A stretch of DNA of 64,000 nucleotides from Candidatus Nanohaloarchaea archaeon. Its GTDB lineage: Archaea > Nanohalarchaeota > Nanosalinia > Nanosalinales > Nanosalinaceae. The DNA lies in the NCBI GenBank assembly GCA_014297435.1, contig JACOQA010000003.1, forward strand, positions 62,001 to 126,000, given 5' to 3'. The position numbers and the translations under genes were made by a program. Positions 35,515 to 43,308 of this stretch are shown here, one piece after another. The notes under the pieces are model-generated. The model worked only from the letters and a program-made list of their open reading frames with translations, ran no database searches and was not told where the DNA came from. Position 1 is the stretch's first letter, and each line of letters opens with the position of its first letter.

Positions 35515-36174
35515 TTAGAAACTGTCAAGACCGCTTTGATCGGCTTCCTTAAGTATTCTCTCAGCAGTGCTCCATGACTCTCTCGTCTCCTCAGGCAGCT
35601 GCCCTTTCTCATCGACAAATTTCTCCAGGAAATTGATCGTTGGTTTGTCGTGGGGATAGCCCGACTTGAAATCGTAACCATACTTCGACTTCAACTCATC
35701 TACATGGTTTTCCCTAGCTGATTTTGCGATGATTGATGCTGCGGAAACAATCGGAAAGTTATCGTCCGCTTCATGTTCAGCAGTAAAGTCACGATCCTGG
35801 AAACGTGAAGGTAATTCTTTCTTCATCTTTCTGATGAAACGATCGCCGTCGGGTTCAGGAAGATCAACAATTATCTTATCCGCATCCGACCGTTCTATAA
35901 CATCTGTAAACCCTTGGATCTCTATCTCGTTTAACGACATTAACTCACGAAGCTCATCGATCTCAGACGCAGTTATCTCTTTAAGAAAAGGTTCTCCCAT
36001 CTCTCTAAGTTCTTCGGCGAGACGCTCTCTCTTTTTATCGCTAAGTTTCTTCGAGTCTTTGACTCCTATGTTCTCTACCTCTTCCAGTTTTTCTTCTTCG
36101 ACCATGAAGCCGCCGATAAACATCGATCCGATGACCGGACCTCTTCCTGCCTCATCAACCCCTAGAACTTTCAT
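35515..36174 (-). CDS. rnhB: Ribonuclease HII
   Basis: RNase HII removes ribonucleotides from DNA-RNA hybrids. The catalytic DEAGRG begins six residues after the chosen start (MKVLGVDEAGRGPVIG), followed by VKDSKKLS, the AEHEADDNFPIVSAASIIAK segment with the third acidic residue, and the SGYPHD loop. The start is set at ATG 36174; the longer frame to 36222 adds 16 unconserved residues. The resulting 219 residues match the archaeal family. Confidence 0.94.
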   Translation of the reverse strand: MKVLGVDEAGRGPVIGSMFIGGFMVEEEKLEEVENIGVKDSKKLSDKKRERLAEELREMGEPFLKEITASEIDELRELMSLNEIEIQGFTDVIERSDADKIIVDLPEPDGDRFIRKMKKELPSRFQDRDFTAEHEADDNFPIVSAASIIAKSARENHVDELKSKYGYDFKSGYPHDKPTINFLEKFVDEKGQLPEETRESWSTAERILKEADQSGLDSF

Positions 36175-36291
36175 AGAACATTTTCGGTCACCATAGCTTT
36201 TAGACTTACCTGAACAGAACACTAGATAGGAAGGATTTCAACAGGGCTGTCATACTTTAAAAGATTCACCTGCTCTATTTTCTTTAGAGAC

Positions 36292-36366
36292 AGCGGGGTG
36301 GAGCAGCCAGGAGTGCTCGTCGGGCTCATAACCCGGAGGTCGCTCGTTCAAATCGAGCCCCCGCTA
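36292..36366 (+). tRNA. Initiator tRNA-Met (CAT)
   Basis: The acceptor stem AGCGGGG/CCCCGCT begins with an A-T pair, and the anticodon stem CGGGCTCATAACCCG carries three consecutive G-C pairs next to the loop, both hallmarks of archaeal initiator tRNA. The T-arm GCTCG-TTCAAAT-CGAGC and discriminator A are intact. CCA is not encoded. A TATA-like TTTTAAAAG lies about 30-35 nt upstream. Confidence 0.95.
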
Positions 36367-36374
36367 TTAATCGT

Positions 36375-36924
36375 TTACTTGACTTTAGGCTTCTTCTCAG
36401 CTATCCTAAGGATATCAGGATAATCATCAACGCCAGAGATAGTAAGATAGTGTGAATCATCGCAATTTGGACCAGTGGTATTTGCTTCTACGTCGAGCTC
36501 GTTGAGAAGCTTCCTAACGCCTTCGAGCCCTCTTCTGTTCATGGACTTGACCCTCAACCTGTTATATTGGGGTTCGTAGTGACCTTCATCCCTGATGAAG
36601 GCTCTTAACCACTCAATCTTCTTATCCGCCAGTTCAAAGATTCTTGAACCCACAATCCATTTGTCGGACGAGAATTCGCCGACCTTTCGTTGGAGTTCTT
36701 CTACAATTGGGATCGATTTGACTTTTTACCTCCTCTTCATACCGATACATATCGACATCAAAAATTTTGTTCATATCCTCACGGAACTCTCTCAGATTTT
36801 CATCTACCACATTTGTGTAAACCACTATGGCTCTTCTGTTACAATCTCTTTCATTTGTCTCATAGAATGAAGCGTAACCGTCTCCCCAGAGCCTTGCATG
36901 TATTCTTACCAAAGCCGTTTTCAT
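36375..36924 (-). pseudogene. Frameshifted LAGLIDADG-type homing endonuclease
   Basis: Two overlapping reverse-strand frames join into one protein of about 182 residues. The first, from ATG 36924, carries LAGLIDADG motif 1 (ALVRIHARLWGDGYAS) and AIVVYTNVVDENLREF. The second carries motif 2 (IEWLRAFIRDEGHYE) followed by RLRVKSMNRRGLEGVRKLL and HYLTISG, the usual end of such half-domains. A one-base shift near 36704-36716 restores continuity. It could be a decayed gene, a sequencing error or a frameshift site. It ends 8 nt from tRNA-iMet, a common place for mobile introns and their endonucleases; no intron is seen in that tRNA. Confidence 0.75.
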
Positions 36925-37034
36925 AACTAGAATAAGGAGGGACAATTACTCTTACTTTTAATCCGCAGAGTTCCGGCAATTCCGTTAGATATCTGTTCTT
37001 TATAGCTTGATTACGTTTTAAACAATTTTTAAAG

Positions 37035-37054
37035 ATTTATTCGTTTGAATAAAT
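37035..37054. repeat. 8-bp inverted repeat upstream of the HypA-like gene
   Basis: ATTTATTC (37035-37042) and GAATAAAT (37047-37054) are perfect inverted copies around GTTT in a very AT-rich stretch (36945-37241) that otherwise holds no gene. It could be an operator or a terminator hairpin. Confidence 0.35.
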
Positions 37055-37241
37055 TTACAAACAATTCTATATAGGCATAAAATCACGAAAAAACACTTTC
37101 ACCTATTCTCGATTGTCGGTGAACATTCCGGATGTTTCTGGATTCCGATCCGTTAACTTAAATAAGGTTGTTAGTTTTTGTATTCATGTTAGGACACTGG
37201 GGAGTGTTGTATCAAATGGCGGAAAGGTCGTAAATACAAAA

Positions 37242-37595
37242 ATGAAGAAACTCGGAAACGTCTTGATCGAAGTAATGCAGGACCTCTCTAGAGTCTCGAC
37301 TAACGGAGAGGCGACCGTCAAAGTCAACAGAACCATGTGCTCACCGGAAAGATTCGAACAGCTCTTCAACTACTTCTCGAAAGGAACGATACTAGAAAGA
37401 ATCAACCTCAACGTCCAACCGATGGACTCCAAACTTGAATGCGGTTGCGGATACGCCGAGGTTATCGATGAAGAACATAATGGATACGATCGCTGTCCGC
37501 AATGCGGAAGGTTCGCCGACATTAAAGACACCGACTATCAGCTTGTTGATCCTCACCCTGAGAAGGCGATGGAACGCAAAAGCATCCGATTCTGA
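37242..37595 (+). CDS. HypA-like zinc-ribbon protein
   Basis: The 117-residue protein follows the HypA plan: an N-terminal alpha/beta domain (LGNVLIEVMQDLSRV, PERFEQLFNYFSKGTI) and a zinc ribbon (ECGCGY and RCPQCG). The nickel-binding MHE start of true HypA is replaced by MKK, and no hydrogenase genes are in view, so a zinc-only role is likely. The start is set at ATG 37242; the frame extends to 37113 but the added residues are unlike HypA. CTTAAATAAGG at about 37158-37168 may be the promoter, giving a leader of about 55 nt. Confidence 0.72.
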   Translation: MKKLGNVLIEVMQDLSRVSTNGEATVKVNRTMCSPERFEQLFNYFSKGTILERINLNVQPMDSKLECGCGYAEVIDEEHNGYDRCPQCGRFADIKDTDYQLVDPHPEKAMERKSIRF

Positions 37596-37631
37596 GAAGA
37601 GTTTAAAACTATTCGTTTCTCTATATTGTTT

Positions 37632-37715
37632 ATGCTTTCGGCGATTAACATGAAAGTTTCTTGGATGACCGGGAGCATGACTGCTATCGTTTCGATTATT
37701 ATGCCGATCAACTAA
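37632..37715 (+). CDS. 27-residue hydrophobic mini-protein
   Basis: ATG 37632 opens a 27-codon frame (MLSAINMKVSWMTGSM then TAIVSIIMPIN) ending in TAA, with one short hydrophobic helix. GTTTAAAAC at about 37600-37609 lies 25-30 nt upstream, so a leaderless transcript is plausible. It is too short for confidence by composition alone, but promoter spacing and membrane-like content support it. The rest of 37596-37843 shows nothing else. Confidence 0.42.
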   Translation: MLSAINMKVSWMTGSMTAIVSIIMPIN

Positions 37716-37843
37716 GCTTTCTTTTGATCGGCCTCGTTGATTTTTCTGAATTTCGAGGTTGATACCAAAATGAAAACTAGAACACTACAACGCAACGCCG
37801 TACATAAAAAATCTAAGAAAAATCCCGATAAGGAGAGCTATCA

Positions 37844-38152
37844 ATGTCGCTAAGACAAGAAACACAAGAGAGTTATGTTAGACCTCTGGATCTCCAAGTC
37901 GATATAGACCAAACAGATTACGATGAACTGAAAGAATACGGAGGTTCCGAGGTACGTGATATCGCAGGTACTGAAGCAGTCGATCTTTATTCAGGGGATG
38001 ACTGGACCGATGCAGAGCTTACTGCGAGAGCTATAAATCTTGATGATGGCGCCTATATCCTTTCTGTCACCGAACACCAGGCAGATAGCTATACAGATTT
38101 AGAAGAGCTTGGACCTGTAGAAGATATCCTAGAAGGAAAAGGTTTGCCTTAA
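37844..38152 (+). CDS. Hypothetical acidic protein (102 aa)
   Basis: A soluble, strongly acidic protein with no recognised domain. A GGAG ribosome-binding site lies about 8 nt before ATG 37844. It precedes tRNA-Lys by 35 nt, and a T/C-rich tract after its stop may be a terminator. Confidence 0.6.
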   Translation: MSLRQETQESYVRPLDLQVDIDQTDYDELKEYGGSEVRDIAGTEAVDLYSGDDWTDAELTARAINLDDGAYILSVTEHQADSYTDLEELGPVEDILEGKGLP

Positions 38153-38187
38153 AAAATTTCTTTCTTCTCTTTCAATTGTACCGGCAT

Positions 38188-38261
38188 GGGCCGGTAGCTC
38201 AGTCTGGCAGAGCGCTTGGCTCTTAACCAAGTGGTCGCGGGTTCAAATCCCGTCTGGCCCA
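38188..38261 (+). tRNA. tRNA-Lys (CTT)
   Basis: The acceptor GGGCCGG/CTGGCCC (one G-T pair), D-arm with AGCTC and GAGC, anticodon stem-loop CTTGGCTCTTAACCAAG (anticodon CTT) and T-arm CGGGTTCAAATCCCG form a complete 74-nt tRNA with discriminator A. CCA is not encoded, and there is no intron. Confidence 0.96.
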
Positions 38262-38326
38262 AAATCATTCTCCAATCAAATTCTGGATAGAAACCGACCT
38301 ATGATACATGTGATATATTAATCTAG

Positions 38327-38643
38327 ATCGACCTTCTTCGAAGCCGCGAAGAAACTAACGGAATATCTATCTGGTTATTCGGTTCCTCCAACACTTATAC
38401 TTTCGGACATGAAGCACATCAGGACGATGACGATACAAAGTTCAAGGTTCTCTACCTGATAAATGAGACTTCCGAAAATCCAATTTCTCTGCAAAAGAGT
38501 ATCTCACCGGACCTTTCGCCCAGCCAATCGAACTTAAAGAAAACCGATTCAATGACTTGGAAGATACCTATCTTTATGCTGAAGGAATAGTCCGTTCAGA
38601 AGATTCAGATCCTGATACTTTAGAGAGATTGCTTGAAAAATAA
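38327..38643 (+). pseudogene. Frameshifted, headless gene remnant
   Basis: The gap 38262-38681 contains coding-like text. One frame reads SIWLFGSSNTYTFGHEAH then KFKVLYLINETSE from an upstream TAG (38324) without a start codon. Near 38477-38492 it shifts to another frame that reads SAKEYLTGPFAQPIELKEN and LYAEGIVRSEDSDPD, ending at TAA 38643. Acidic composition matches neighbouring proteins. It looks like the remains of a protein of about 105 residues; the family is not recognised. Confidence 0.5.
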
Positions 38644-38681
38644 AACGGGAACTAAAAAACTTTGAAAAGCCAAAAATTAGT

Positions 38682-39146
38682 ATGTCGGATTGGACAGAGG
38701 CAACGCTTCTTTTCATAGTTGAAGATGGAGAAATATTGCTTATCGAGAAGAAGCGAGGTCATGGAAAAGGCTTCTTCAACGGTCCTGGAGGCAAGGTTGA
38801 AAATGATGAGACTATAGGACAGGCAGCCGTACGGGAGACAGAGGAAGAGACAGGTTTGAAACCTTTGAAAGTAAAGAAGATGGCGGTTCTCGAGTTCTAT
38901 TTCGGCGAGGATCCTTTCCAACGTGTGCATGTCTTCAAAACAGATATCTTTGAAGGCGAACTTTCCGAATCCGAAGAGGCTCGACCAGAATGGTTCAAGC
39001 TTGAAGAGATTCCCTACAACAACATGTGGCCTGATGACAAGTACTGGCTGCCCAAAATTCTTAATGGAGAACAGTTCAAGGCTGTTTTTGAATTTGACGA
39101 AGATGGAGATGAAATACTTGATTATGAATTCAATCAAGGAATCTAG
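38682..39146 (+). CDS. NUDIX hydrolase
   Basis: The 154-residue protein carries the full NUDIX box GGKVENDETIGQAAVRETEEETGL (GX5EX7REUXEEXGU pattern), written here in order with all catalytic glutamates present. The flanking segments KKRGHGKGFFNGPGG and LEFYFGEDPFQRVHVF followed by RPEWFKLEEIPYNNMWPDD resemble MTH1-like 8-oxo-dGTPases, which clean oxidised nucleotides. Substrate assignment is inference. It is convergent with the Dph6 fusion gene. Confidence 0.9.
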   Translation: MSDWTEATLLFIVEDGEILLIEKKRGHGKGFFNGPGGKVENDETIGQAAVRETEEETGLKPLKVKKMAVLEFYFGEDPFQRVHVFKTDIFEGELSESEEARPEWFKLEEIPYNNMWPDDKYWLPKILNGEQFKAVFEFDEDGDEILDYEFNQGI

Positions 39147-39164
39147 ATTATACAGAAATTTGGA

Positions 39165-41093
39165 TTAAGGGAAACCTATTACCTCTGTCTCGTACTCTCC
39201 GCCTTCACCTGCAGCGTTGAATCCATACTCTTGGGAGAGTTCGATTAACTCTTTTACAGATTCTTGATCCAACTTCGTTCCCTCCCAAGAATCTTCCAAT
39301 CCTCTTGCAGCTACACGAGTAATCTTCACCTCGAAGCCTTCTCTAATCAACCACTTCATGTATCTTTCCTGATTTTCTTGCCAAAGTGGAGCGAAAACTT
39401 TCAAGCCAAGTTTTTCAGCAATTTTTTCCACGCGGTCACGCTGGTAAGTTGATTCTATGGCTCCAGCGACAACACCCTCAACTCCGAACTCATTCTTCGC
39501 TTTTCTCAAACCTTCCTCAAGATCATCCAGTTCTTTCTCTTTCTCACCTTCAGTCTTCTGAACGATAAGAGGCGCACCTATCTTCTCAGTCTGTCTTTCA
39601 ATCGAAGATTTCTCTTTCCTTGAGTCGAACATGTAGCTATCCTTATTACTCGATCTCAATGTTAGCAGACAAGAGAATTCGTTGTTTCTCCTCTTCATCC
39701 TGTAAATTGCGGCGTTCGAATCCTTTCCTCCGGAAGTTAGACCTACGAGCCTTCTGTTCGGTTTGTCTCTAAAGGAGTTTAGATATTCCTGTTTGTGGTC
39801 GAAGCCCCTCTCTTTTGAAAGGCGCGATATTGCTTTGTCGAAGTTTGAGCCGTATTGTGCAGCCGTCTTCTTTCGCCAAGCCACTTTTTCCGGAACTCCT
39901 AATTTCTCAGCGGCTTTACGCAAAACATACTTCCTGTAATCATCCTTTACTTTGTAATCTTCCGGTAAAGTCAAAGCATGTCTAATTAGTTCGTGATCGA
40001 GGAATGGAAGCCTCAGCTCATAACCGTTCCTAAGACTGACTACATTGTCCCTGTATAGATCGCCTTCAAAAATTCTTCTCAGCCCTGATAGACACTCCTT
40101 GTTGAGGTAGCCCTGTTGTCTGTGGTAGCCGGCGTAGAGCTGTTCAGAGCCGAGACCAGACATAACTACTTTTTCTTCGCCATTCAGAGCAAAATGAAAC
40201 GGAAGTGCGACACCGTTCTTTACTACTGATGTTGAAGATATCCAGTCCGAGATTTTGGGAAGAGCTTTCTCAACTTCATTTAGATCAGCCTCGTAGCTTT
40301 CAACCTCGAGTCCCATGTCTTCGGCGATCTCTTCCGCCCACTCCATGTCTCTCGGTGCATTGACATTTCCGTGCTGTATTCCTGCAGTATAGGCTTTGAA
40401 ATCTTTACCTAGTTCCTGTAAAGTTGCTGCGATCAAGGTTGAGTCGACTCCTCCGGAGAAAAGCAGTCCTAAATCTCCTTCTGGAATCCTTTTCTCAACC
40501 GCTTCCAAGAATTTTTGTTTTATCTCTTCGGCGGCATCTTCGATATCTTTCCGCTCTTCAACATCTATCTCAAAGAACTCTCTCTGCTCAAAGGCGATCT
40601 CCTCTGTCTCTATATTATATTTTAGTATTTGTCTTGGATGGAGTTCGCGGGCTTCTAAACCCTGTTTCTCGAGAGCCTGTTTTTCAGAAGCAAATACGAA
40701 AGGCTCCTTTGAATACCAGATAGGGTTCACTCCTAACAGGTCGCGTGCCAATATTATTTCCTGGTCTTCTCTGTATGCGAATGCATAGATTCCATCTACG
40801 TCATCAAGTGCTTCAAGACCTTTTCTTTCTAGAAGTGCGTGGAGAAGCTCTGCATCGTTATCAACATCTATACCATATTCTTCCGCAAGCTCTCTCCAGT
40901 TGTAAATCTCGCAGTTAGCAGTAAGAACGCCTTCATTTTGGAGAGGTTGTTCTACTTCGCCTACTACTGAGTGAAGCACATGTCCAAGCGAGAAGTCTGC
41001 ATCGTTTAATTTGGTTGAGCTACCTCTATGACTCTGTTCTTCAATTATCTTTTCTACAGTTTCAGGATTTTCTGCTCCTGCTATTCCACACAT
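39165..41093 (-). CDS. dph6: Asparagine-synthase-like / Dph6 diphthine-ammonia ligase fusion
   Basis: Three domains are visible. Residues 1 to about 175 are a class II glutamine amidotransferase with catalytic Cys2 (MCGIAG) and SHRGS. About 185-430 is an asparagine-synthase-type domain with PP-loop SGGVDS (213-218) and SGLGSEQLYAGY. About 447-642 is a DUF71/Dph6 domain with a second PP-loop SGGKDS (454-459), EGVVAGAIESTYQRDRVE and GEGGEYET (629-636). Dph6 amidates diphthine on EF-2 using ammonium and ATP. The fusion could supply ammonia from glutamine to that step, which is inference. The target histidine is conserved in EF-2 in this window. Confidence 0.9.
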   Translation of the reverse strand: MCGIAGAENPETVEKIIEEQSHRGSSTKLNDADFSLGHVLHSVVGEVEQPLQNEGVLTANCEIYNWRELAEEYGIDVDNDAELLHALLERKGLEALDDVDGIYAFAYREDQEIILARDLLGVNPIWYSKEPFVFASEKQALEKQGLEARELHPRQILKYNIETEEIAFEQREFFEIDVEERKDIEDAAEEIKQKFLEAVEKRIPEGDLGLLFSGGVDSTLIAATLQELGKDFKAYTAGIQHGNVNAPRDMEWAEEIAEDMGLEVESYEADLNEVEKALPKISDWISSTSVVKNGVALPFHFALNGEEKVVMSGLGSEQLYAGYHRQQGYLNKECLSGLRRIFEGDLYRDNVVSLRNGYELRLPFLDHELIRHALTLPEDYKVKDDYRKYVLRKAAEKLGVPEKVAWRKKTAAQYGSNFDKAISRLSKERGFDHKQEYLNSFRDKPNRRLVGLTSGGKDSNAAIYRMKRRNNEFSCLLTLRSSNKDSYMFDSRKEKSSIERQTEKIGAPLIVQKTEGEKEKELDDLEEGLRKAKNEFGVEGVVAGAIESTYQRDRVEKIAEKLGLKVFAPLWQENQERYMKWLIREGFEVKITRVAARGLEDSWEGTKLDQESVKELIELSQEYGFNAAGEGGEYETEVIGFP

Positions 41094-41116
41094 AAAAACC
41101 GTTTTTCGATCGAAGA

Positions 41117-41126
41117 TTTTTATTCG
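41117..41126 (+). promoter_or_regulatory. TATA box of the small protein at 41148
   Basis: TTTTTATTCG at 41117-41126 lies 22-31 nt before ATG 41148, which decides that start over the longer frame reaching 41028. Confidence 0.45.
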
Positions 41127-41147
41127 AACCTAGCAATTTCATACTAC

Positions 41148-41345
41148 ATGAAGGAAAGACTTGAACATGCACTACATGAGAACGGCGAACTCATGGTTCT
41201 AACCGACTCAGGCGAAGAGCACGAACTCCATAAACATAATTGCGAGTTCCACGACGACGGTTTTATCGAGATTGATGCTGCCGAGAAAGTTCACTGGTTA
41301 AACTGCGAGAAAATTGAACGTTACTGGATTCACAAGGAGTTTTAG
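41148..41345 (+). CDS. Small hypothetical protein (65 aa)
   Basis: ATG 41148 is chosen from the TATA spacing; the longer frame is antisense to the amidotransferase gene. The 65 residues are rich in His and acidic residues (HELHKHNCEFHDDGFIEID) and read as a small beta barrel-like fold with strands LMVLTDSGE and FIEIDA. Similar small proteins occur in halophilic archaea, without known function. Its stop overlaps the nucS stop by 4 nt. Confidence 0.62.
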   Translation: MKERLEHALHENGELMVLTDSGEEHELHKHNCEFHDDGFIEIDAAEKVHWLNCEKIERYWIHKEF

Positions 41346-42130
41346 TCCTCACTGTACTGTGCGCCGAAGTCGCTCAGACCTCTCTGGGAGTTATCGACTC
41401 CTTCGTAGCTCGCTATAACATCCTCCATATCGACCTCGACAAACTCCAGCCCTCTTTCCTCCAGGTAGTCGAGAATCTTCTCCGTCATCTTCGGTGCTAC
41501 TAAGATACCCCTAATCTCTCCAGAAAACTCTTCTTCTATCTCTTCGACGTATCTTTGAAGTTGGAGAACTGTGTTGTAGTCCGGATTTCTCTTCACCTCA
41601 ATAACCGTGTAGTTTTCGTCTTTGTCTCTGGCAAAGACATCGATGAATCCGGCAGGAGACTCTTTTTCACGCTCGACAACCTTTAAGCCCTCTTCAACGA
41701 TTCCCGGTTCTTCCTCTATCGATTCGTGTATGTCGACTTCGTGACCTCTTATCTTGAGATCGCTTTTGTCGACTAGCTGGGTTACTATAACTGTTTCGAT
41801 CTCCTCGAATCTTATTTCGACGAGTTCATCCGGATTCTTTCTCCGCGCTTCAAGGAGAAGCTCTTCGTTCTCTTCGTCTACTTCGACAGAGTATGAGTCT
41901 ACTTCAGGCTGCCAGTTTTTTGGCTGGTAGTTCTCCGGACCGTGAACAAGTAAGGCCGAGTCCTGTTTCTTGATGACAAGTCTCTCTCCTCTATCAAGCT
42001 TTGAGGATGCTCTTCCTTTATAATTGACAGAGCAAAGACCATTGACCTGTACCGTTACGTCTCTTATAAGGTATTCTTCCAGAGCTTCTTTAGCCCGTTT
42101 TAGATCGGGTTTTTCAAGGAGTTCTTTCAC
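41342..42130 (-). CDS. nucS: Mismatch-specific endonuclease NucS/EndoMS
   Basis: NucS cuts both strands at mismatches and acts with PCNA. The 262-residue protein has the N-terminal DNA-binding beta domain (LCSVNYKGRASSKLDRGERLVIKKQD) and the C-terminal RecB-like nuclease with GFIDVFARD then TVIEVKR (catalytic D and ExK), followed by QLQRYVEEIE. Length and order match archaeal NucS. A PCNA-binding C-terminal peptide is not obvious; the tail reads SDFGAQYSED. It is divergent from radC. Confidence 0.93.
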   Translation of the reverse strand: MKELLEKPDLKRAKEALEEYLIRDVTVQVNGLCSVNYKGRASSKLDRGERLVIKKQDSALLVHGPENYQPKNWQPEVDSYSVEVDEENEELLLEARRKNPDELVEIRFEEIETVIVTQLVDKSDLKIRGHEVDIHESIEEEPGIVEEGLKVVEREKESPAGFIDVFARDKDENYTVIEVKRNPDYNTVLQLQRYVEEIEEEFSGEIRGILVAPKMTEKILDYLEERGLEFVEVDMEDVIASYEGVDNSQRGLSDFGAQYSED

Positions 42131-42279
42131 AGTACATCAAAGGGTTCACCTAATAGTTATATTGGGTTTGCTGTCAGAGACCTCTTCCCTAGGAACTAGG
42201 TGTGTCGTTGAATGTTTCTTCTAACCTGTTTTGGTGTGAAGAGCTGGTTTTAAGCCAACGTTACGAATCTTCTCAACCC

Positions 42280-42951
42280 ATGGACTACAGGATCAAGGAT
42301 CTGCCCGAATCCGAACAGCCGAGACAGAAACTTCAGGACCACGGAGTAGATTCACTGACCGAGGCAGAACTCCTCTCACTAATAATAAGAACCGGCACCG
42401 AGGGCAAAAACGTTGAAGAGTTATCCTCCGAGATCCTTAGCTCATACCATATCTCGAGCTTAGCTGACAGAAAGCTTGAGGAACTGAAACAGTTCCGCGG
42501 AATTTCGGATGTAAAAGCTTCACAGGTTCTAGCAGTAGGAGAATTATCAAGAAGAATGAAGAACGAGCCCAGACAGAAGATCGACTGTCTGTCCGACCTA
42601 GAAGCACTTGTGCAGGACATGAAATATTTAGAGACAGAAGAGCTCAGGCTTTTTCTTTTATCTTCCGGCAACGAAGTCCTCGGAAAACACACCTTTGAAG
42701 GGCGTGTCGACAGCGTTAACTTCAGTTACCGGGAAATATTCAGAGAGGCTGTAAGATCAAATGCGGCAGCCGTGATAATGGCGCACAATCATCCTTCAGG
42801 CTACTCAAGACCTACTGAGAAGGACGTCAAGACAACCAAGCAGATGATTGAACTGGGCGAGAAACTTGATGTAACACTCCTGGATCATGTTATAGTAGGG
42901 GAGGATGTGTCGAGTATGAGGCGGTCGAACCGGCTCGAATTCGGAGACTGA
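42280..42951 (+). CDS. radC: RadC-like JAB-domain protein
   Basis: An N-terminal helix-hairpin-helix region (about 1-95, with LSLIIRTGTEGKNVEELS and LKQFRGISDVKASQVLAVGEL) precedes a JAMM metalloprotease-like domain. The metal motif AHNHPSGYSRPTEKD and the upstream glutamate region are intact. RadC proteins are widespread in bacteria and rarer in archaea; despite the name their role in repair is unproven. ATG 42280 gives 223 residues and follows a GGTTTTAAG TATA-like element by about 30 nt; the longer frame from 42202 lacks family residues. Confidence 0.9.
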   Translation: MDYRIKDLPESEQPRQKLQDHGVDSLTEAELLSLIIRTGTEGKNVEELSSEILSSYHISSLADRKLEELKQFRGISDVKASQVLAVGELSRRMKNEPRQKIDCLSDLEALVQDMKYLETEELRLFLLSSGNEVLGKHTFEGRVDSVNFSYREIFREAVRSNAAAVIMAHNHPSGYSRPTEKDVKTTKQMIELGEKLDVTLLDHVIVGEDVSSMRRSNRLEFGD

Positions 42952-42990
42952 AGTACCTCCTTTAATACCTTTCGGATATATCCTCCCACC

Positions 42991-42999
42991 TATATAAAG
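42991..42999 (+). promoter_or_regulatory. Promoter of the RNA polymerase operon
   Basis: TATATAAAG at 42991-42999 predicts transcription from about 43020, giving a leader of about 40 nt ahead of rpoH. No other strong TATA box is seen before nusA, so rpoH to rpoA2 should be one transcript. Confidence 0.65.
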
Positions 43000-43063
43000 T
43001 TTACTTAGGTCATTCTTGAACGTAGCTTCTCAAAATACGATATCTCGCGCGAGGCTTTCAAAC

Positions 43064-43300
43064 ATGGCAATGGATGTATCAGATCACGAGGCAGTTCCAC
43101 AACACAGAAAACTCGAGGAGGACGAAATTGAAGAAGTTCTCGAAAAATACGACGCAGACAGGAGCGATCTACCTAATATAGAAAGGACGGACGCTGCCTT
43201 AAAGCAGATGGACGTTGAAGTAGACGACGTCATCGAGATCGTACGTGAAAGCCCAACCGCAGGAGAGTCAGTCTACTACAGAGTTGTAGTCGAGCCGTAG
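43064..43300 (+). CDS. rpoH: RNA polymerase subunit H (Rpb5 C-terminal)
   Basis: RpoH is the archaeal counterpart of the Rpb5 assembly domain. The sequence DVSDHEAVPQHRKL to ESPTAGESVYYRVVV matches the whole family. ATG 43064 (MAMDVSDH) is chosen because GAGG at 43051-43054 is 9 nt upstream; ATG 43070 is an alternative. A TTG at 43016 would add residues not in homologues. It starts the operon in the usual archaeal order, 8 nt before rpoB2. Confidence 0.94.
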   Translation: MAMDVSDHEAVPQHRKLEEDEIEEVLEKYDADRSDLPNIERTDAALKQMDVEVDDVIEIVRESPTAGESVYYRVVVEP

Positions 43301-43308
43301 GTGACACA

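Noticed and set aside
43016-43063. TTG start for rpoH
   Set aside because: Adds residues absent from homologues and skips the GAGG box at 43051.
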